In this document: positions 43,663 through 55,561 of the stretch, in pieces
Numbering within the stretch: the first letter of the stretch is position 1
Layout of the letters: each line of letters opens with the position of its first letter
Source: Rheum nobile
Lineage: Eukaryota > Streptophyta > Magnoliopsida > Caryophyllales > Polygonaceae
DNA length: 64,000 nt
Reading direction: 5' to 3'
Assembly: GCA_027886185.1 (NCBI GenBank)
Contig: WOAB01000056.1
Coordinates: forward strand, 4,402,001 to 4,466,000
Made by a program: the position numbers and the translations under genes
The notes under the pieces: generated by a model
The model's database searches: none
What the model was told of the DNA's origin: nothing
What the model saw: the letters and a program-made list of their open reading frames with translations, nothing else

Positions 43663-43914
43663 GCGGTTGAAGCCAGAAAACCAAGATCGAATTGGACGCC
43701 GTCAACAGTAACGGTCTTTGCATGGCCGCTTGTACGCCGCACCAAGCCCGCTAATGCCTGCTCCTACAGCAGTAACGGTGGCCGCTTGTACGCCGCACCA
43801 GAAAACCAAGAGCTTGTGTTCCTTGTCGTACAAACACACCTTCACCCCTGCCTTGGCGAGCTTGTACGCCGCACCAAGCCCGCTGATGCTTGCTCCTACC
43901 ACTGCTACTCTCAT
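43663..43914 (-). pseudogene. Broken duplicate of CFA synthase exon 1
   Basis: Begins MRVAVVGASISGLGAAYKLA and VCLYDKEHK, paralogous to exon 1 at 22017-21838. After HKLL the reading frame enters a duplicated internal piece (VGAGISGLGAAYK repeated). The true continuation (HAKTVTVDGVQFDLGFL) is in another frame. A donor-like CGC|GTATGT ends it at 43663, at the same codon as exon 1. No exons 2-4 follow, so it is an orphan pseudo-exon. Confidence 0.8.
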
Positions 43915-44129
43915 TTTCTTTATCGTGCGTCTTTCGAAATGACTCGAACCGTACCTGAATATATTCGAAACCCAAAACCACACGACTCAATATATTATAT
44001 ATCCAATTCCAATGCTGAATAATAGTGGTGGTGGTGCGTGTGGTGATGGATCTACTAATATAATATGCATACCCAATTACCCCCACTAATACATAATTTT
44101 CCATTAATAACACTAAAATTAAAACGCTA

Positions 44130-44500
44130 AGACATATTAAATTTTCTTTTCATTTAGAATTTCCAAACTCATAGCGCTTTTTTATAAAAAAACTATGATT
44201 ATTTTATGGTTTTTAATTTTAAAAATTGTTAAAAATTATCTTAGCGTTTTTTATAAAAAAATGCTAATAGTTATGAAGCACTCTTAGCACTTTTTTTTTA
44301 TAAAAAAGTGCTATGAATATTTTCTTGTTTTTATTTTAAAAAATGTTAAAAATTATCTTAACACTTTTTTGGTAAGAGTTATGAATCATTCTTAGCACTT
44401 TTTTCATAAAAAATGCTATGATTAATTTTTTATTTTTTTTTAAAAAATGTTAAAAATTATTCTTAGCGCTTTTTTACTCATAGCGCTTTTATATCAGGTA
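44130..44500. repeat. Degenerate tandem repeat of about 105-118 bp
   Basis: TTAAAAATTATCTTAGCG-like blocks recur at about 44228, 44346 and 44449. Each is followed by CACTTTTTTATAAAAAAGTGCT palindrome variants. This looks like the subterminal repeats of a CACTA-like transposon, supported by the Ulp1 exons just downstream. I did not find a clear CACTA terminus. Confidence 0.55.
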
Positions 44501-44687
44501 TGTACTTAAATATTCTTTTGTAATTGTATTTAATATAATTACACTTAATTCAAATAATGAGTACCTATTACATATGAAATATTTCAGGTTCTTATTTGAC
44601 AAGTACAAGCCGACCTCACATTCGGTTCTTTATCCGACACGCTTGAGTGCTGTTCGAGATAAAAATTGAAAATTCATTCAATCTAAG

Positions 44688-45488
44688 GATGAAAAATGTG
44701 ATCCAAGAGAATTATACATGACTTCTTCATTATGTCAAAAAAATGCAAGTCAACGTCTATGGCTTGCTCCATACAACTCTGGGTAAGTTTTTATTTTATT
44801 TTATGCAGTAGCAGAATGCTCTTGCACTTGTTACGTACTACCACTGACTTTGTACATATTTATTTTATGTTTTTTTTATTGTAGGAATCATTGGATGCTC
44901 GACATGGTCAATCCACAATTAAGTAGAGTGTATTGGTTATATCCTTTGAGAAGGAAGGCTCCGTTAGATTTTGCTAAAATGTGTACTAAGTAAGTATTTC
45001 AACCTTTATTTTTTTTACTAAAAAATATATGCATTTTATCATGTAGGGCCTTGCATAACTTTCATGTTAAGGTCCTCAAAGCAAAACCACCTAGCACATC
45101 CTGGATAAACATAAAGGTTGAGCACTTATATTTACTTAACAATTGAATAATTATATTTTAAGTAATGTCGTTATATATCTTTTCCTAAACAATTTCAGCT
45201 GACATTATATATGATTTTGTGGTTGTGCTGAATTTTTATGGTTGTGTAGAAGTGTCCTCTTCAACCCAACTCTGTGCAATGTGGTTTTTACATATGTCGG
45301 ATGATGAGAGACATTATTGAACAAGGTGTCAAAGAAATCCCTGAATCGGTATGCCTAATTTCTTTAACATTTAAGTTTTTATAAAAATGAATACATGAAT
45401 TAATAAGTTTATGTATGTATATGTCGTACTTGCTGGGTTCAGCCGAGTCGTACAGACAAGAAGAAATTGATGAGGTAACAGATGAGTA
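44688..45488 (+). pseudogene. Ulp1-like (C48) cysteine protease exons, CACTA-associated
   Basis: Spliced plus-strand pieces: up to 44782 (ELYMTSSLCQKNASQRLWLA, then PYNSG), 44885-44989 (NHWMLDMVNPQLSRVYWLYP), 45049-45116 (ALHNFHVKVLKAKPPSTSWI) and 45250-45348 (CPLQPNSVQCGFYICRMMRD). His of NHW and Cys of QCGF fit the C48 catalytic pair; the expected Asp after VYW-L is not obvious. Donors and acceptors are GT-AG and in phase until the last piece (45443-45488). There the family-like ESYRQEEIDEV is out of frame. Plant CACTA elements often carry such a protease. Probably decayed. Confidence 0.65.
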
Positions 45489-45489
45489 G

Positions 45490-46167
45490 CTTGGGTATCT
45501 TGAGCCTCATTTTCAATTGGTCGCCTAATAGTTTCATAACCTTGTATATGGTTGTTAATTATGAATAGGTAGTGATTTTGGGGCTTCATTTTGTTAAAGG
45601 AGACTATGTGATCAATTTTGTGGATATATATGATGCTTTATTTTGTTAAGGAGACTAGACTGATTTTGTGGATATGGTGCTCAATTGACCTAAGTACTGA
45701 TTTGTGGATAAGATACTGATTTTTACTAGACAGTTAAGTATTATGGATGTTGGATATTTGAGCTAATTATATGGGTTTGATATGATTCTGTAAATAATGG
45801 ACCTAATAATCGCCATGGCCCGTGATCAAGGGGATAAATAATTAAATTATTTTGGTTTGCGATTGAAGTTACACTATGACAATTGCACTAGCTAACAAAC
45901 TTGATAAAAGAATGTATATATATAGTACGAAATTAACACCAATCAATCAAAATTACAAGCTTATTAAAAAAGTTATAGGCATATAAAACTAAATAATAAC
46001 CAAAACCTCTAAGTACAACATGTCTCTTCCAAAATGTCTATATACCCTTACAACAATTTACTTTTTCACCAATTTACAGTTTCCAATGATTGTTATTTTA
46101 GTAATCAAATTAATTTCTTATTTTAGAATAGGAGTTTTTTTTTGAATTTTGTAAAATATATTAATAA
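45490..46167. other. AT-rich stretch, nothing recognised
   Basis: A doubled phrase (TTTTGTTAAGGAGACTA near 45590 and 45640) is present. No coding region or element ends were recognised. Confidence 0.4.
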
Positions 46168-46177
46168 TTAAGGATAT

Positions 46178-46421
46178 GAGTGCGGTTCCGGTGCGGAGCA
46201 CTCTTCCCGTGCGGACATGCACTATAGGGCCTTATTTGTGCACTTTAGAGCCTTATTTGTGCACTTTTGCAAAATTTTGAAAAATGTTTGGAAAACAATT
46301 TGTAAAAGTTTTTTTTTTTGAAAAAGTGCACAAATAAGACATTAAAGTGCACAAATAAGACCCTAAAGTGCATGCTCCGCACGTCCGCACGGGAAGAGTG
46401 CTCCGCATATGATCCAAACTC
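46178..46421. mobile_element. MULE-type MITE copy 2 (244 bp), 10-bp TSD
   Basis: TTAAGGATAT flanks it at 46168-46177 and 46422-46431. It is the same element as 10933-11187 but inverted: left end GAGTGCGGTTCCGGTGCGG, right end read inward GAGTTTGGATCATATGCGG. The arms keep the doubled GTGCACTTT boxes. Confidence 0.87.
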
Positions 46422-46544
46422 TTAAGGATATACAAGCGAGAGTTTTCACTGCGGGATTACATAATAAGAGAGAAGCAACAATGAGGGTCAGCGAGCAAAA
46501 AGAAGAGCAAGGTGAGGACCTAGGTACACAAGCACAAAATGTAC

Positions 46545-46969
46545 TGTCAAAGTCCGTGGGCTCATAGACTGGGGGTCGTATGGACACGAGCGCATAGGCG
46601 CAGATAGACCCAGTACATAAGCCCAATGAGGTTCCATCCTAAAACCAATTGGCAATAGGAGGAGTAGCCCATCAAGCTTATATACTAGGCAAGTTATGTC
46701 CCAACTTGAGATGTGAGACAATTATATTCCAACACGCCCCCGCAAGTGCAACATGCGGGCAATTGGCCAAGCCCAGTTGACACTTGAACAAACGGGTATG
46801 GGTGGGCATCTCAATCTCTTTATAGCCAGACCCAACCAACCCAATAAAGAGACCCAGGACCAGATCCACTCTGATACTATGTCAAAGTCCATGGGCCCAT
46901 AGATTGGGGGTCGTGCGGACACGAGCGCATAGGCGCAGATAGGCCCAGTACATAAGCCCAATGAGGTCT
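46545..46969 (-). mobile_element. TRIM element, truncated 5' LTR
   Basis: One full LTR (46545-46736) begins TGTCAAAGTCCGTGGG and ends TATATTCCAACA. Next come a polypurine tract (CGCCCCCGCAAGTG on plus), a short non-coding interior, a primer site (CTCTGATACTATG) and a partial second LTR from 46879. The second LTR breaks off at about 46969. Confidence 0.72.
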
Positions 46970-47010
46970 TGGGCCCAGTACATATAACCTCATTTGTGAA
47001 AAAGCCAACA

Positions 47011-47498
47011 TGTGAAAGATAAGATGGGAGAATCCCACATCGGAGATATAAAAAAACCAAGACCACTATATAATACTATGGACTACTCCTCCTATTGTCA
47101 ATTGGTTTTAGGATGGAATCCCATGGGCTTGTGCACGGACGTACACGCCTCTCCCTAACCGGCCCACTGACTTTAACATGGTATCAGAGCAGTTCGGTCT
47201 GGGTTTGAACTCCTGGTTGATTGGGCTTGTCGGCCTTAAGACACTAACGGGCTTGCCGGCCTTAAGGCATGATGTCAAGTGCCAACTGGGCCAGGCCAGT
47301 TGCCACTTGAGGGGGCGTGTGGAAGATAAGATGGGTGAATTCCACATCGAAAATATAAAGAAACCAAGACCACTATATAATATTATGGACTACTCCTCCT
47401 ATTGCCAATTGGTTTTAGGATGGAACCCCATGGGCTTGTATGGTGGGCTTGTGCACGGACGTACACGCCTCTCCCTAACCGGCCTACGGGCTTTAACA
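47011..47498 (+). mobile_element. Complete TRIM element
   Basis: Two LTRs (47011-47178, 47318-47498) start TGTG-AAGATAAGATGGG and end CTTTAACA. The interior of 139 bp starts with TGGTATCAGAGC (tRNA-Met primer site, 47179-47190) and ends with a purine tract TTGAGGGGGCG. No coding region. The immediate flanks do not match, so no TSD supports a simple insertion. Confidence 0.82.
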
Positions 47499-47502
47499 TG
47501 TA

Positions 47503-47614
47503 CCAAGCTAACTAGGAGGTTAGAATGTTCGAAGGTTTCAAATGTCCAAAATTTTATTATACAAGCTTTGTTCCAAGCTAACTAGGAGGTCAGAATGTTC
47601 GAAGGTTTCAAATG
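47503..47614 (+). repeat. Direct repeat, period 70 bp
   Basis: CCAAGCTAACTAGGAGGT-AGAATGTTCGAAGG at 47503 recurs at 47573. The spacer repeats TATACAAGCTTTGTTCCAAG, also found in the LINE coding region near 47690. It marks local rearrangement at the LINE 3' end. Confidence 0.7.
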
Positions 47615-47639
47615 CCAGCTCGATTGTTGCTTCTGATCT

Positions 47640-50159
47640 AGCGTGCCCATATGTTGTGTTCTTGGTGGTGTAGTACATGGAGGGATTTTGTTATACAAGC
47701 TTTGTTCCAAGCTAAGAGTTCTTTCAATCCTAAACCGCCCTCTTCTTTAGGGGTACTGATAGTTTTCCAGGCAATGGGACTACGTTTGGAGGAAGGGGAG
47801 CCGGACCAGAGGTAGGATCTAAGAATGGATTTGATTTTGGAAATGATTTTTTTGGGGAAGAGGAAGATGTGGAACTAAAAGTTGTTAATGCCAAAAAAAA
47901 CGGATCGAATGAGTTCGATTCTCCAAGGATTTATTTGATGGAGTTACGGACATTCTCTTTGACACCACCAAATAAAATTTGAGATTTATCTGGGTTTGGA
48001 AGTAGGACGGACATGGCCCCAAATTGATCAAGGACCCCTTTGATGGTCTTAATGGAACTGCAGGTGCCTTTAGAAAAAATGATGAGGTCGTCAGCGAAAC
48101 TCAGGTGGGTGATACGGGCAATTTTACAATTGGGATGGAAGCGCTAGGGGCTAGAGGTGGTGAGTTTGTGAAGCATACGACTGAGGAATTCAATAATGAG
48201 CACAAAGAGGTAGGGTAAGAGAGGGTCACCATGTCTAAGCCCTCTTTTTCCCTTGAAATAGCCCTTAAGTTCCCCATTGATAGTAATGGAATAGGAAGGG
48301 GTACTAACACAAATCATGACCCAATTGATCATGTCTTGTAGAAACTTAAAATGGATGTGAACTTTTTCCAAGAAGCTCCAGTGAATGGAGTCAAAAGCTT
48401 TGGTCAAGTCCACCTTAATGGCACATCTGGTTGATAAATTACGGTTGTCGTATTACCTCATAATCTCTTGGCTGAGGTGGATATTGTGGCGATAGATCGC
48501 CCCTTGACAAAAGCACCTTGGAAATCACTGATAAGGTCAGGGAGAACAAGTTTGATCATGTCAGCAAGGACCTTAGAGATGATTTTGTATAAGGTGTTAC
48601 AACATGAGATGGGGCAAAAGTCACAATATTGGTGGGGTTGTCTTTTTTGGAGATAAGGGAGATGGCCGTGTGGTTGATTTGGCTGAGGAGGTGCCCGTTG
48701 CAGAAGAAGTCAAGGGCAACTTCGGTGATGTTGGGACCAATGATGGGCCATGTGGAAATGAAGAATTTAGAGTTATAGCCGTCGGGGCCTAGGGATTTGG
48801 TGGGGTTAATGGAGAGCAAAGCTTTGTGGATGTCATGTGGGGTGATTCTCATGGAGAAAGTGGGGCCGGGGGAAGCAAGATGGTGGTTAAAAGCATCACG
48901 CGGGGCGTCAATCCCCAACAGGGTATTATGGTAGTTCAGGACATGGACAACAATACTATCATTAATATGAAGGATGTTGCCATCATTGTCAGTGAGAGAG
49001 TGAAGGTGGTTGTAGAGGCGGCGACACTTGATGTGGTTGTAAAACACTTTGGAGCAGTGATCTTCATGTTTCAGCCAAAACATCTTGGACATCTGACGAA
49101 GAGTGTCATCCAACTTGTTACTGTAGAGTATGATTTTGTCTATGCAAGCTTTCTCATGGACGATCAAAGAATTGTCAAAAGGGTTGCAATGAAGGGAGAG
49201 TTGGATGTCAGAGAGGTTGTGTTTGAGGGTAGTAAGGTCGGAAATCTGGGTGTCAACAGTACTAGAGCCAAGTTTACGGAGGATAGGCTTAAGAAGCTTG
49301 AGCTTCTCGACAATCTGAAACATATCAACACCAGGGATATGGGATTGCTAGACATCAGAAATAGTGGCGAGGAATTGATTGTGGTTGCCTGGTTGACCCA
49401 GGTATTACAGAAGCGGAAGGGAGGGTGAGGGCGATTTATGGAGAGTCCGAAGCTGACAATGGCTGGGGTATGATCTGAGAGGTCATGGGTGGAGAAAAAA
49501 GTGGTGGAGTTAGGGAAAAAAGTAAGGCAGTGGTTGTTGATGAGGGTCCTGTCGAGCTTGCAGATGATTCTGGAAGGACTTGTTTGCTTGTTGGTCCAAG
49601 TGTATTGGGCCCCAAAGTATTTCATGTCAAAGAGTGTAACAGTGTGCAAAGAATCTATGAGTTCTCCAGATGGGAGATCAATGGAGGAGCCGTTGCTAGA
49701 GATTTTATCCCCAAAATCAAGAGTAACATTAAAGTCACCAAGCACTAGCCAAGGGGGTGAGATGGTAGAGCTAGTATGGTGAAGGTCCTGCTAGAGGGGG
49801 AGTCTTTCTGTAGAGGAATTGAATGTATAGGTGAAGGAGACAAATAATTCAATGCCGGATAAGAGGTCTTTAATGGTACCATGGATTAGTTGGGGGGAGG
49901 TGTAAATGGGAAAAAAGAGGGTAGTTTGAGGGTTCCAGATGATGAGAATACGAGTATAATATCCCGCCTGGGAGTTGAAGTAGAAGGTCCAAAGTGGGAG
50001 AATATTTTTGGTGACACCAAGCTTTGTGTTTTTGACTCTGGTTTTGATCAAGGTAATGACATCAAGTTTGGAGGAGAGAATGATGTCATTAACAACACCC
50101 TGCTTAGAGTGATGTCAAAGGCCCCTGGTGTTCCAGCAAGCAAGGGTGAGACTAATCAT
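47640..50159 (-). pseudogene. LINE ORF2: endonuclease and reverse transcriptase, frameshifted
   Basis: Starts ATG 50159 with MISLTLACWNTRGL, the usual start of plant L1 endonucleases. It continues with VLGDFNVTLDFGD, FDMKYFGAQYTWTNKQTSPS and HDLSDHTPA (49745-49164). RT follows: TKSLGPDGYNSKFF (49323-48556), DLTKAFDSIHWSFL and RGLRHGDPLLPYLF (48413-48144), LSFADDLIIFSKG (about 48110-48070). The C-terminal WKTISTPKEEGGLGLKELL is near 47760-47700. At least three shifts or stops and a gap after the LISKK segment make it inactive. Confidence 0.82.
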
Positions 50160-50891
50160 TGAGGGGGCAAGGGGGTAGGAGGATTCCCAATGCTACTAGT
50201 TAAAGGGAAAGAGGAGGCTAGCTGGATATTGCTAGTATCTGTGAAAGAGAGAAGTTTTATAGTGTCTATGGAGGTAGATCTGGAGTGAGGGTTAGGGGGA
50301 GAGGCGGATTTGGTTCTCCGCAAAGTGGGGCGGAGAAAGGTAGTGTGCATGTAGAGTTTAAAGGAGGGGTGGGGTAATGGAAGAAGAGGCATGTCAGTTT
50401 CAGGACGTGAGGGTGCAGAAGATGGGGTAGGAAGAGTGAGGGGTGACGGGGCAGAGGATGATGAAGGAGGAGGGGCTCCTGACGGATGGGGTGGTCGAGG
50501 AATGGGTACGAGAGCATGTTGCTCAGGGATAGGATTTTTGAGGGGGTATGAGGTTAGGACAGGGGGCTGCGAAACATGGTTGGACCCAGTAGAAGCCTTA
50601 GCAGAGGCCTTGGGACATTCTCTGTTGGAGTGCCCAAAGGTTTTGCAAGAGGAGCAACGTTGAGAGATCCAGTCGTATAAGATTTCTAGGGTTACCATGT
50701 CTCCATTGGAGTCTCTGTAATAAATTTCTCTCTGTAGCTCCTGTGAGGCAGAGACTTCCACAAGTATACGGGCATAGGAGACCTGATCCTGGAAGGTAGT
50801 GGAGGTCTTCATCTGTAGTGGGGTGCTTATAGCAGACCCTGCTTTGCTGAGCATATTGTCAGACCAGAAGCTGAGGTTGAGATTCAGGATG
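50156..50891 (-). pseudogene. LINE ORF1, C-terminal part
   Basis: Reads LSFWSDNMLSKAGSAISTPL, VSYARILVEVSASQELQ, and the CCHC knuckle CSSCKTFGHSNREC, followed by a Pro/Ser-rich tail ending PPTPLPPQ. Its stop TGA (50158-50156) overlaps the ATG of ORF2 as ATGA. Codons upstream lie beyond the copia insertion, at 58535 and up. Confidence 0.82.
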
Positions 50892-51953
50892 GTAACTGTT
50901 GGATCGTTAGAGTTACATCTGAGGGAACACATGCTTTGTTCCCACATAAGGTGCAACGAAATATTATAGCAAGAAAGATGAAGTAAAGAACTCACGATGT
51001 ATAGTGGAAACCTTAATCAGTCAAATAACTAATCAAGTAAAACCACTACCTTCAAGCTTCTCGATTGAGAGGATTTTGAAGCGTCTACTCGTCTTATTGA
51101 TTTCTTGTTCGATTATACTTGTAGCCTGGACTCCAAACCCTAGACTTCCCACCTAGATTTGAATCTTTTCTACAACGGTGAATACGAACTCACTCTTCTA
51201 AGACTCACAAACTCATCACTCTCTTTTTCTTCTTAATTAAATGCTCCGAGTTCGTGTATAGAAATGAATCTCACACTCTTATAAATACAACTCGATTGAC
51301 AAACGTAACAAGATAAAGTATCTTTATAAAATCGGCAACAAGAAGATATTAAATAATCTGAAGAATATTATCTTAACCGCTTATGTTATCTAAGGGAGGA
51401 TTTCCTAAGATAACATAATCGAATTAAGATAAAATCCTTTTCTCTCCAAATATATTATCTTAGGAAAGATTTACTAAGATAACATAATCGGATTCTTCTC
51501 TCTCCAAATCTTCCCATCGACGCGATCTCCTTGATTCCCTTTTCTGCAACCGCGTGATCTTCAAAGATGATTCCCATAATCTTCACGCTGATTATCCTCC
51601 ACTCCATTCGCAGCTTGAGTTTCGTTCATCGTTGATGTTCCTTGAGAGGTAACAAAGCATGTGGAGAAAGCTTTGTTCCCTCTTGCGATTCTTCGCTGCA
51701 ATGGATCCTTGTGACAACTGTATTGTTCCTGAAATACTTGGTTACCAGATTAGTTGAATGTTTGTTACCATCAAAACCTAAGGAATTCAACAAATTCCCC
51801 CTTTTTGATGGTGACAAACATCCTTGACAACAAAACACACATATGAGATAAAGACAGTTGCATATAGAAAGTTTCACACATATGCATAATAGTTCCCCCT
51901 TAGTCCAGCAACTATGAAGACAAGATTTGTTCCCCCTCAACTAAAGCTACCAG

Positions 51954-52546
51954 TCATTTCCCCCCTTTTGGCATCATCAAAAACATAAGTAAATAGCAAA
52001 TGGAAAATGAGCACGGCAAGATAAGAACACAACCCTTTTTCATTAAAAGGAAACAACCAACCGTAAACATAGTGCAAGGACAACAACAAGATATGCAAAG
52101 AAAACACACAGGATCAACATGCCAATCAAGACAAACACATGAAACAGAACCAAAGAAAAGCAAGGCAACGAGGAGATATATGTGCTGGGAACAAAAGAGG
52201 GATTGGTTAGCCAGAGAGAGACGAATCAAGCACCACTGGTGCCTGCAGAGGGAGCCAAAGTAAGAATAGCAATTAAAGTACGCACTTCCTCCATAAGACG
52301 TCGTTGTTGTTCTACCAACATAGATATTGCGCGGGACAAACTCCTCACGGCCCTTCGCAGATCTGGTTCATCTTTTTGTTCCCCCTTAGAGTCTGCATCT
52401 TCAGACTCTTCCTTATCCACATCATCTTCCATCTCAGATTCAATCTTGACCCAACCAACAGCTCCTTGTAGCACAGCCTCCATCTCAGTTTTTTTTTTGG
52501 TACTAAGGATAAAGTTATCAATCCTCTTATTTCCTTCTTTTTCCAA
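51954..52546 (-). CDS. Copia E accessory 3' region, possible Env-like relic
   Basis: In the 1.4 kb between pol and the 3' LTR, a minus frame at 52546-52226 encodes 106 residues. It has an acidic middle and a Leu/Arg-rich coiled coil (DLRRAVRSLSRAISMLVEQQ). A following frame, 52229-51954, is hydrophobic and ends FLMMPKGGK over an extra purine tract (CAAAAGGGGGG on minus). SIRE-type elements often carry an extra ORF here. Whether this one is protein-coding is uncertain. Confidence 0.45.
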
Positions 52547-53214
52547 AGATCACAACTCATAAGATATCTCCCAAATATGTCTTGTAAAAGATTCTATCTA
52601 AATCAGTCAGAGCCCATAAATTCTCAAGCGCACGAAACATAACGCAACCATCACATCAATTTGAATGCACATAGCACTTCTCAAGCAGTTGCAAGCCATC
52701 ATTACACATCATACCTGTCAAAACCCAGCCACATACAATAGAGGCGATGATTCGTATTCTCGGCTTTCCGAAAAAGTAGAAGAGTGTGATGCGGGGGTAA
52801 CGTTACCAGAGAGGGTACAAAGAACATCACACAAAAACATATACGAGAATTTTTAATAATGTTTAATCATGAATGAGAGGCTCCCAGATATGGATGATTA
52901 GAGGGGCTCATAGAAAGCATCAAACATGATGGCTAGGGTAAGCTGTAGAGTCAACAATCATGTGAGTTTGTAATGAGGGATCAATGCATCAAGTTGACTC
53001 TTTTGGGCCGAAAGAAAGCTGATTCATGTATTATTATGATAGCATAGATGATCATGCATGAAATTTTGCACATAAGTGAAGTATTAGCACAAATCTAACC
53101 AAGTTGTTCAATTTAACGATCAAGGAGTGAATGTATATCAAGACATGATGATTAAACTTTCACAATTTACCTTGTAAATTAGCCAATCATCGAGGGAACA
53201 TAAGAGATAGATAA

Positions 53215-54095
53215 TTAGTTTAGAGAGATCATACCTAGTTCCATACGAAACTGTTCTAAGGGTTCCCTATTTAGTGCCTTGGTTAAAATATCAGCTATCT
53301 GATCCTTGGTTCCGCAGAAGTTCATGGACACCAACCCTTTCTCCACACAGTCACGTAAGAAGTGATGTCTTATCTCGATATGCTTGGTACGAGAGTGTTG
53401 CACATGATTCTTGGAGATATTTATTGCACTAGTATTGTCACAGAGAATGGGAATATAGTCAAGAAGAATACCATAGTCGCTGAGTTGTTGTTTAAGCCAT
53501 AGGAGTTGAGTGCAGCAAGCAGCGGCGGCTAGTATTCGGCTTCTGCAGTTGATAAAGCAACTGAATTCTGCTTCTTTGATCCCCATGAGACCAAGCACGG
53601 CCCAAGGAACTGAGCCATTCCAGATGTGGACTTTCTGTCCACTTTGTTCCCTGTGAAGTTCGCATATGTGTATCCAACTAGATCGAAGTTTCCACCCCTT
53701 GGATACCACAGACATAGATCATCTGTTCCCTTCAAGTATCTCAGAATCCTCTTCACTGCTTTGAGGTGTGTTTCTTTGGGATCAGCCTGAAAACGAGCAC
53801 ATAGACACACACTATACATAATATCAGGTCTACTTGCAGTGAGATAGAGAAGTGAACATATGATTCCTCGATAGAAAGATGGATCAACTCCTTGCTCATG
53901 TTCGTCATTTCCCATTGGATTATTGGGAGAAATAGGAGTTGTGAAGGGCTTTGCATTAGACATTTCGAATTTCTTGACACATTCCCTGAGGTACTTCTGT
54001 TGATGCACTTTGGTTCCATCTTCTCCCTGAGAGACTTGAAGACCCAAGAAGAACTTGAGTTCCCCAACCATGCTCATCTCAAATTCAATGGCCAT
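53215..54095 (-). pseudogene. Copia E RT end and RNase H
   Basis: Frame 54095-53529: MVGELKFFLGLQVSQGEDGT, TASRPDIMYSVCLCARFQAD and LSTAEAEY. Frame 53715-53215 continues: LLWLKQQLSDYGILLDYIPI, CDNTSAINISKNHVQHSRTK and QIADILTKALNREPLEQFR. A frameshift near 53530 separates them. Confidence 0.85.
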
Positions 54096-54745
54096 CAGTT
54101 TGAGAATTTTTGAACCAGTTTGTCATCTGTAGAACCAAAGATGATATCATCCACGTAGACTTGCACAACCAGAGTGTGCTTTCCCTCCTTCAGAAGGAAT
54201 AGAGTCTTGTCGACCTTTCCACGAACATATTCATGAGCTAGAAGGAACTGTGAGAGCCTATCATACCAGGCCCTTGGAGCCTGTTTGAGACCATACAAAG
54301 CTTTGTCAAGAATGTAGACATGATCAGACTGGGAAGGATCTTCAAAGCCAGGTGTTTGCTCCACATAGACTTCCTCCTTGAGAACTCCATTCAAGAAGGC
54401 GGTTTTTACGTCCATTTGTTGCAGTTTGAAGCCGTGGAAAGATGAGTAAGCTATTAGAAGTCTTATGGCTTCCAACCGGGCAACATGAGCAAATGTCTCA
54501 TCATAGTCGATTCCTTCCTGCTTATTATAACCTTTCACCACCAACCTTGCTTTGTTCCTTATGACTTGACCTTGATCATCCAACTTGTTTCTGAACACCC
54601 ATTTTGTTCCTATCACGGCCCTTCTCCTTGGACGAGGAACCAACCGCCAAACCTTATTCCTTTCGAATTGATGGAGTTCTTCTTGCATGGCGTTAATCCA
54701 GTCAGGATCCTTCAGTGCTTCTCCTACAGTTTTAGGTTCTTGCAA
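54095..54745 (-). pseudogene. Copia E reverse transcriptase
   Basis: GTKWVFRNKLDDQGQVIRNK, QQMDVKTAFLNGVLKEEVYV, ALYGLKQAPRAWYDRLSQFL and the catalytic QVYVDDIIFGSTD are intact. A one-base change after KLVQKFS shifts the frame at about 54100. Confidence 0.88.
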
Positions 54746-54769
54746 GGAAAGAAAAGCATTGCAAGCACA

Positions 54770-55561
54770 TCAATTTTGTAAAGAAGAGCGAGTGCTTTGA
54801 GGAATTCCCTTTCGAAAGTCTGTAAGGATTAGATGAACTGGATGAGACCCCTTCTGTTGGTAGTTCCTTATCTGCAGACTGTTGATGTCAAACTCGTCTG
54901 ATTCAGTGTTACCTGCAGTTGAACTTTCACCGCCTGTCCCATCATCAGTGGGGCAAGCACCCTCAGTTCCTTCAGCAACAGGGCTTTCCTCAAAAGACTC
55001 CGCCGAGTAAGGACTTGGGATATGTTCCCCCTGAGGAACCTGAGATGATTCAGATAATTGAACACTTTCATCTGTCCCACTAGAGTTGGTGGAGTTGGGG
55101 GTTTTTTGTATTGATGGGTCATCATGAGTTTCTTGGTTTAGCGGGACCCCATCTCCAACACCGTTTTCCACAAGCTGAAAGCAATCATCTTCAGACAGGC
55201 CAGTGTTTGCGGGAACACTAGTTGATTGTTCTTGCACATTGTTACCAACCATAACAGATTCATCGAAAACCACATGAATGCTTTCCTCTACCTTTCTAGT
55301 TCTCTTGTTAAATACTTTGTAGGCTTTGCTGTGAAGAGAATATCCTACAAAGGTCCCTTCGTCACTTCTGGGATCAAACTTCCCAAGAGAATCTTTCCCA
55401 TTGTTGTGGACAAAACACTTACAGCCAAACGCGCGCAGATGAGACACGTTAGGCTTTCTCCCCCTTAGAAGTTCATAGGCAGTCTTGTTCAAGAGTGGAC
55501 GAATGGTTGCCCTGTTCAGAACATAGCACGCATCGTTCAAGGCTTCGGCCCAAAAGCTCAT
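54770..55561 (-). pseudogene. Copia E integrase tail and linker
   Basis: MSFWAEALNDACYVLNRATI, RAFGCKCFVHNNGKDSLGKF and DEGTFVGYSLHSKAYKVFNK are conserved integrase-tail blocks. An acidic Ser/Thr-rich linker of about 130 residues follows. A frameshift occurs before RT near 54770. Confidence 0.85.

Noticed and set aside
48024..49782. Plus-strand frames of up to 200 codons across the LINE
   Set aside because: They are antisense shadows of endonuclease and RT coding on the minus strand.
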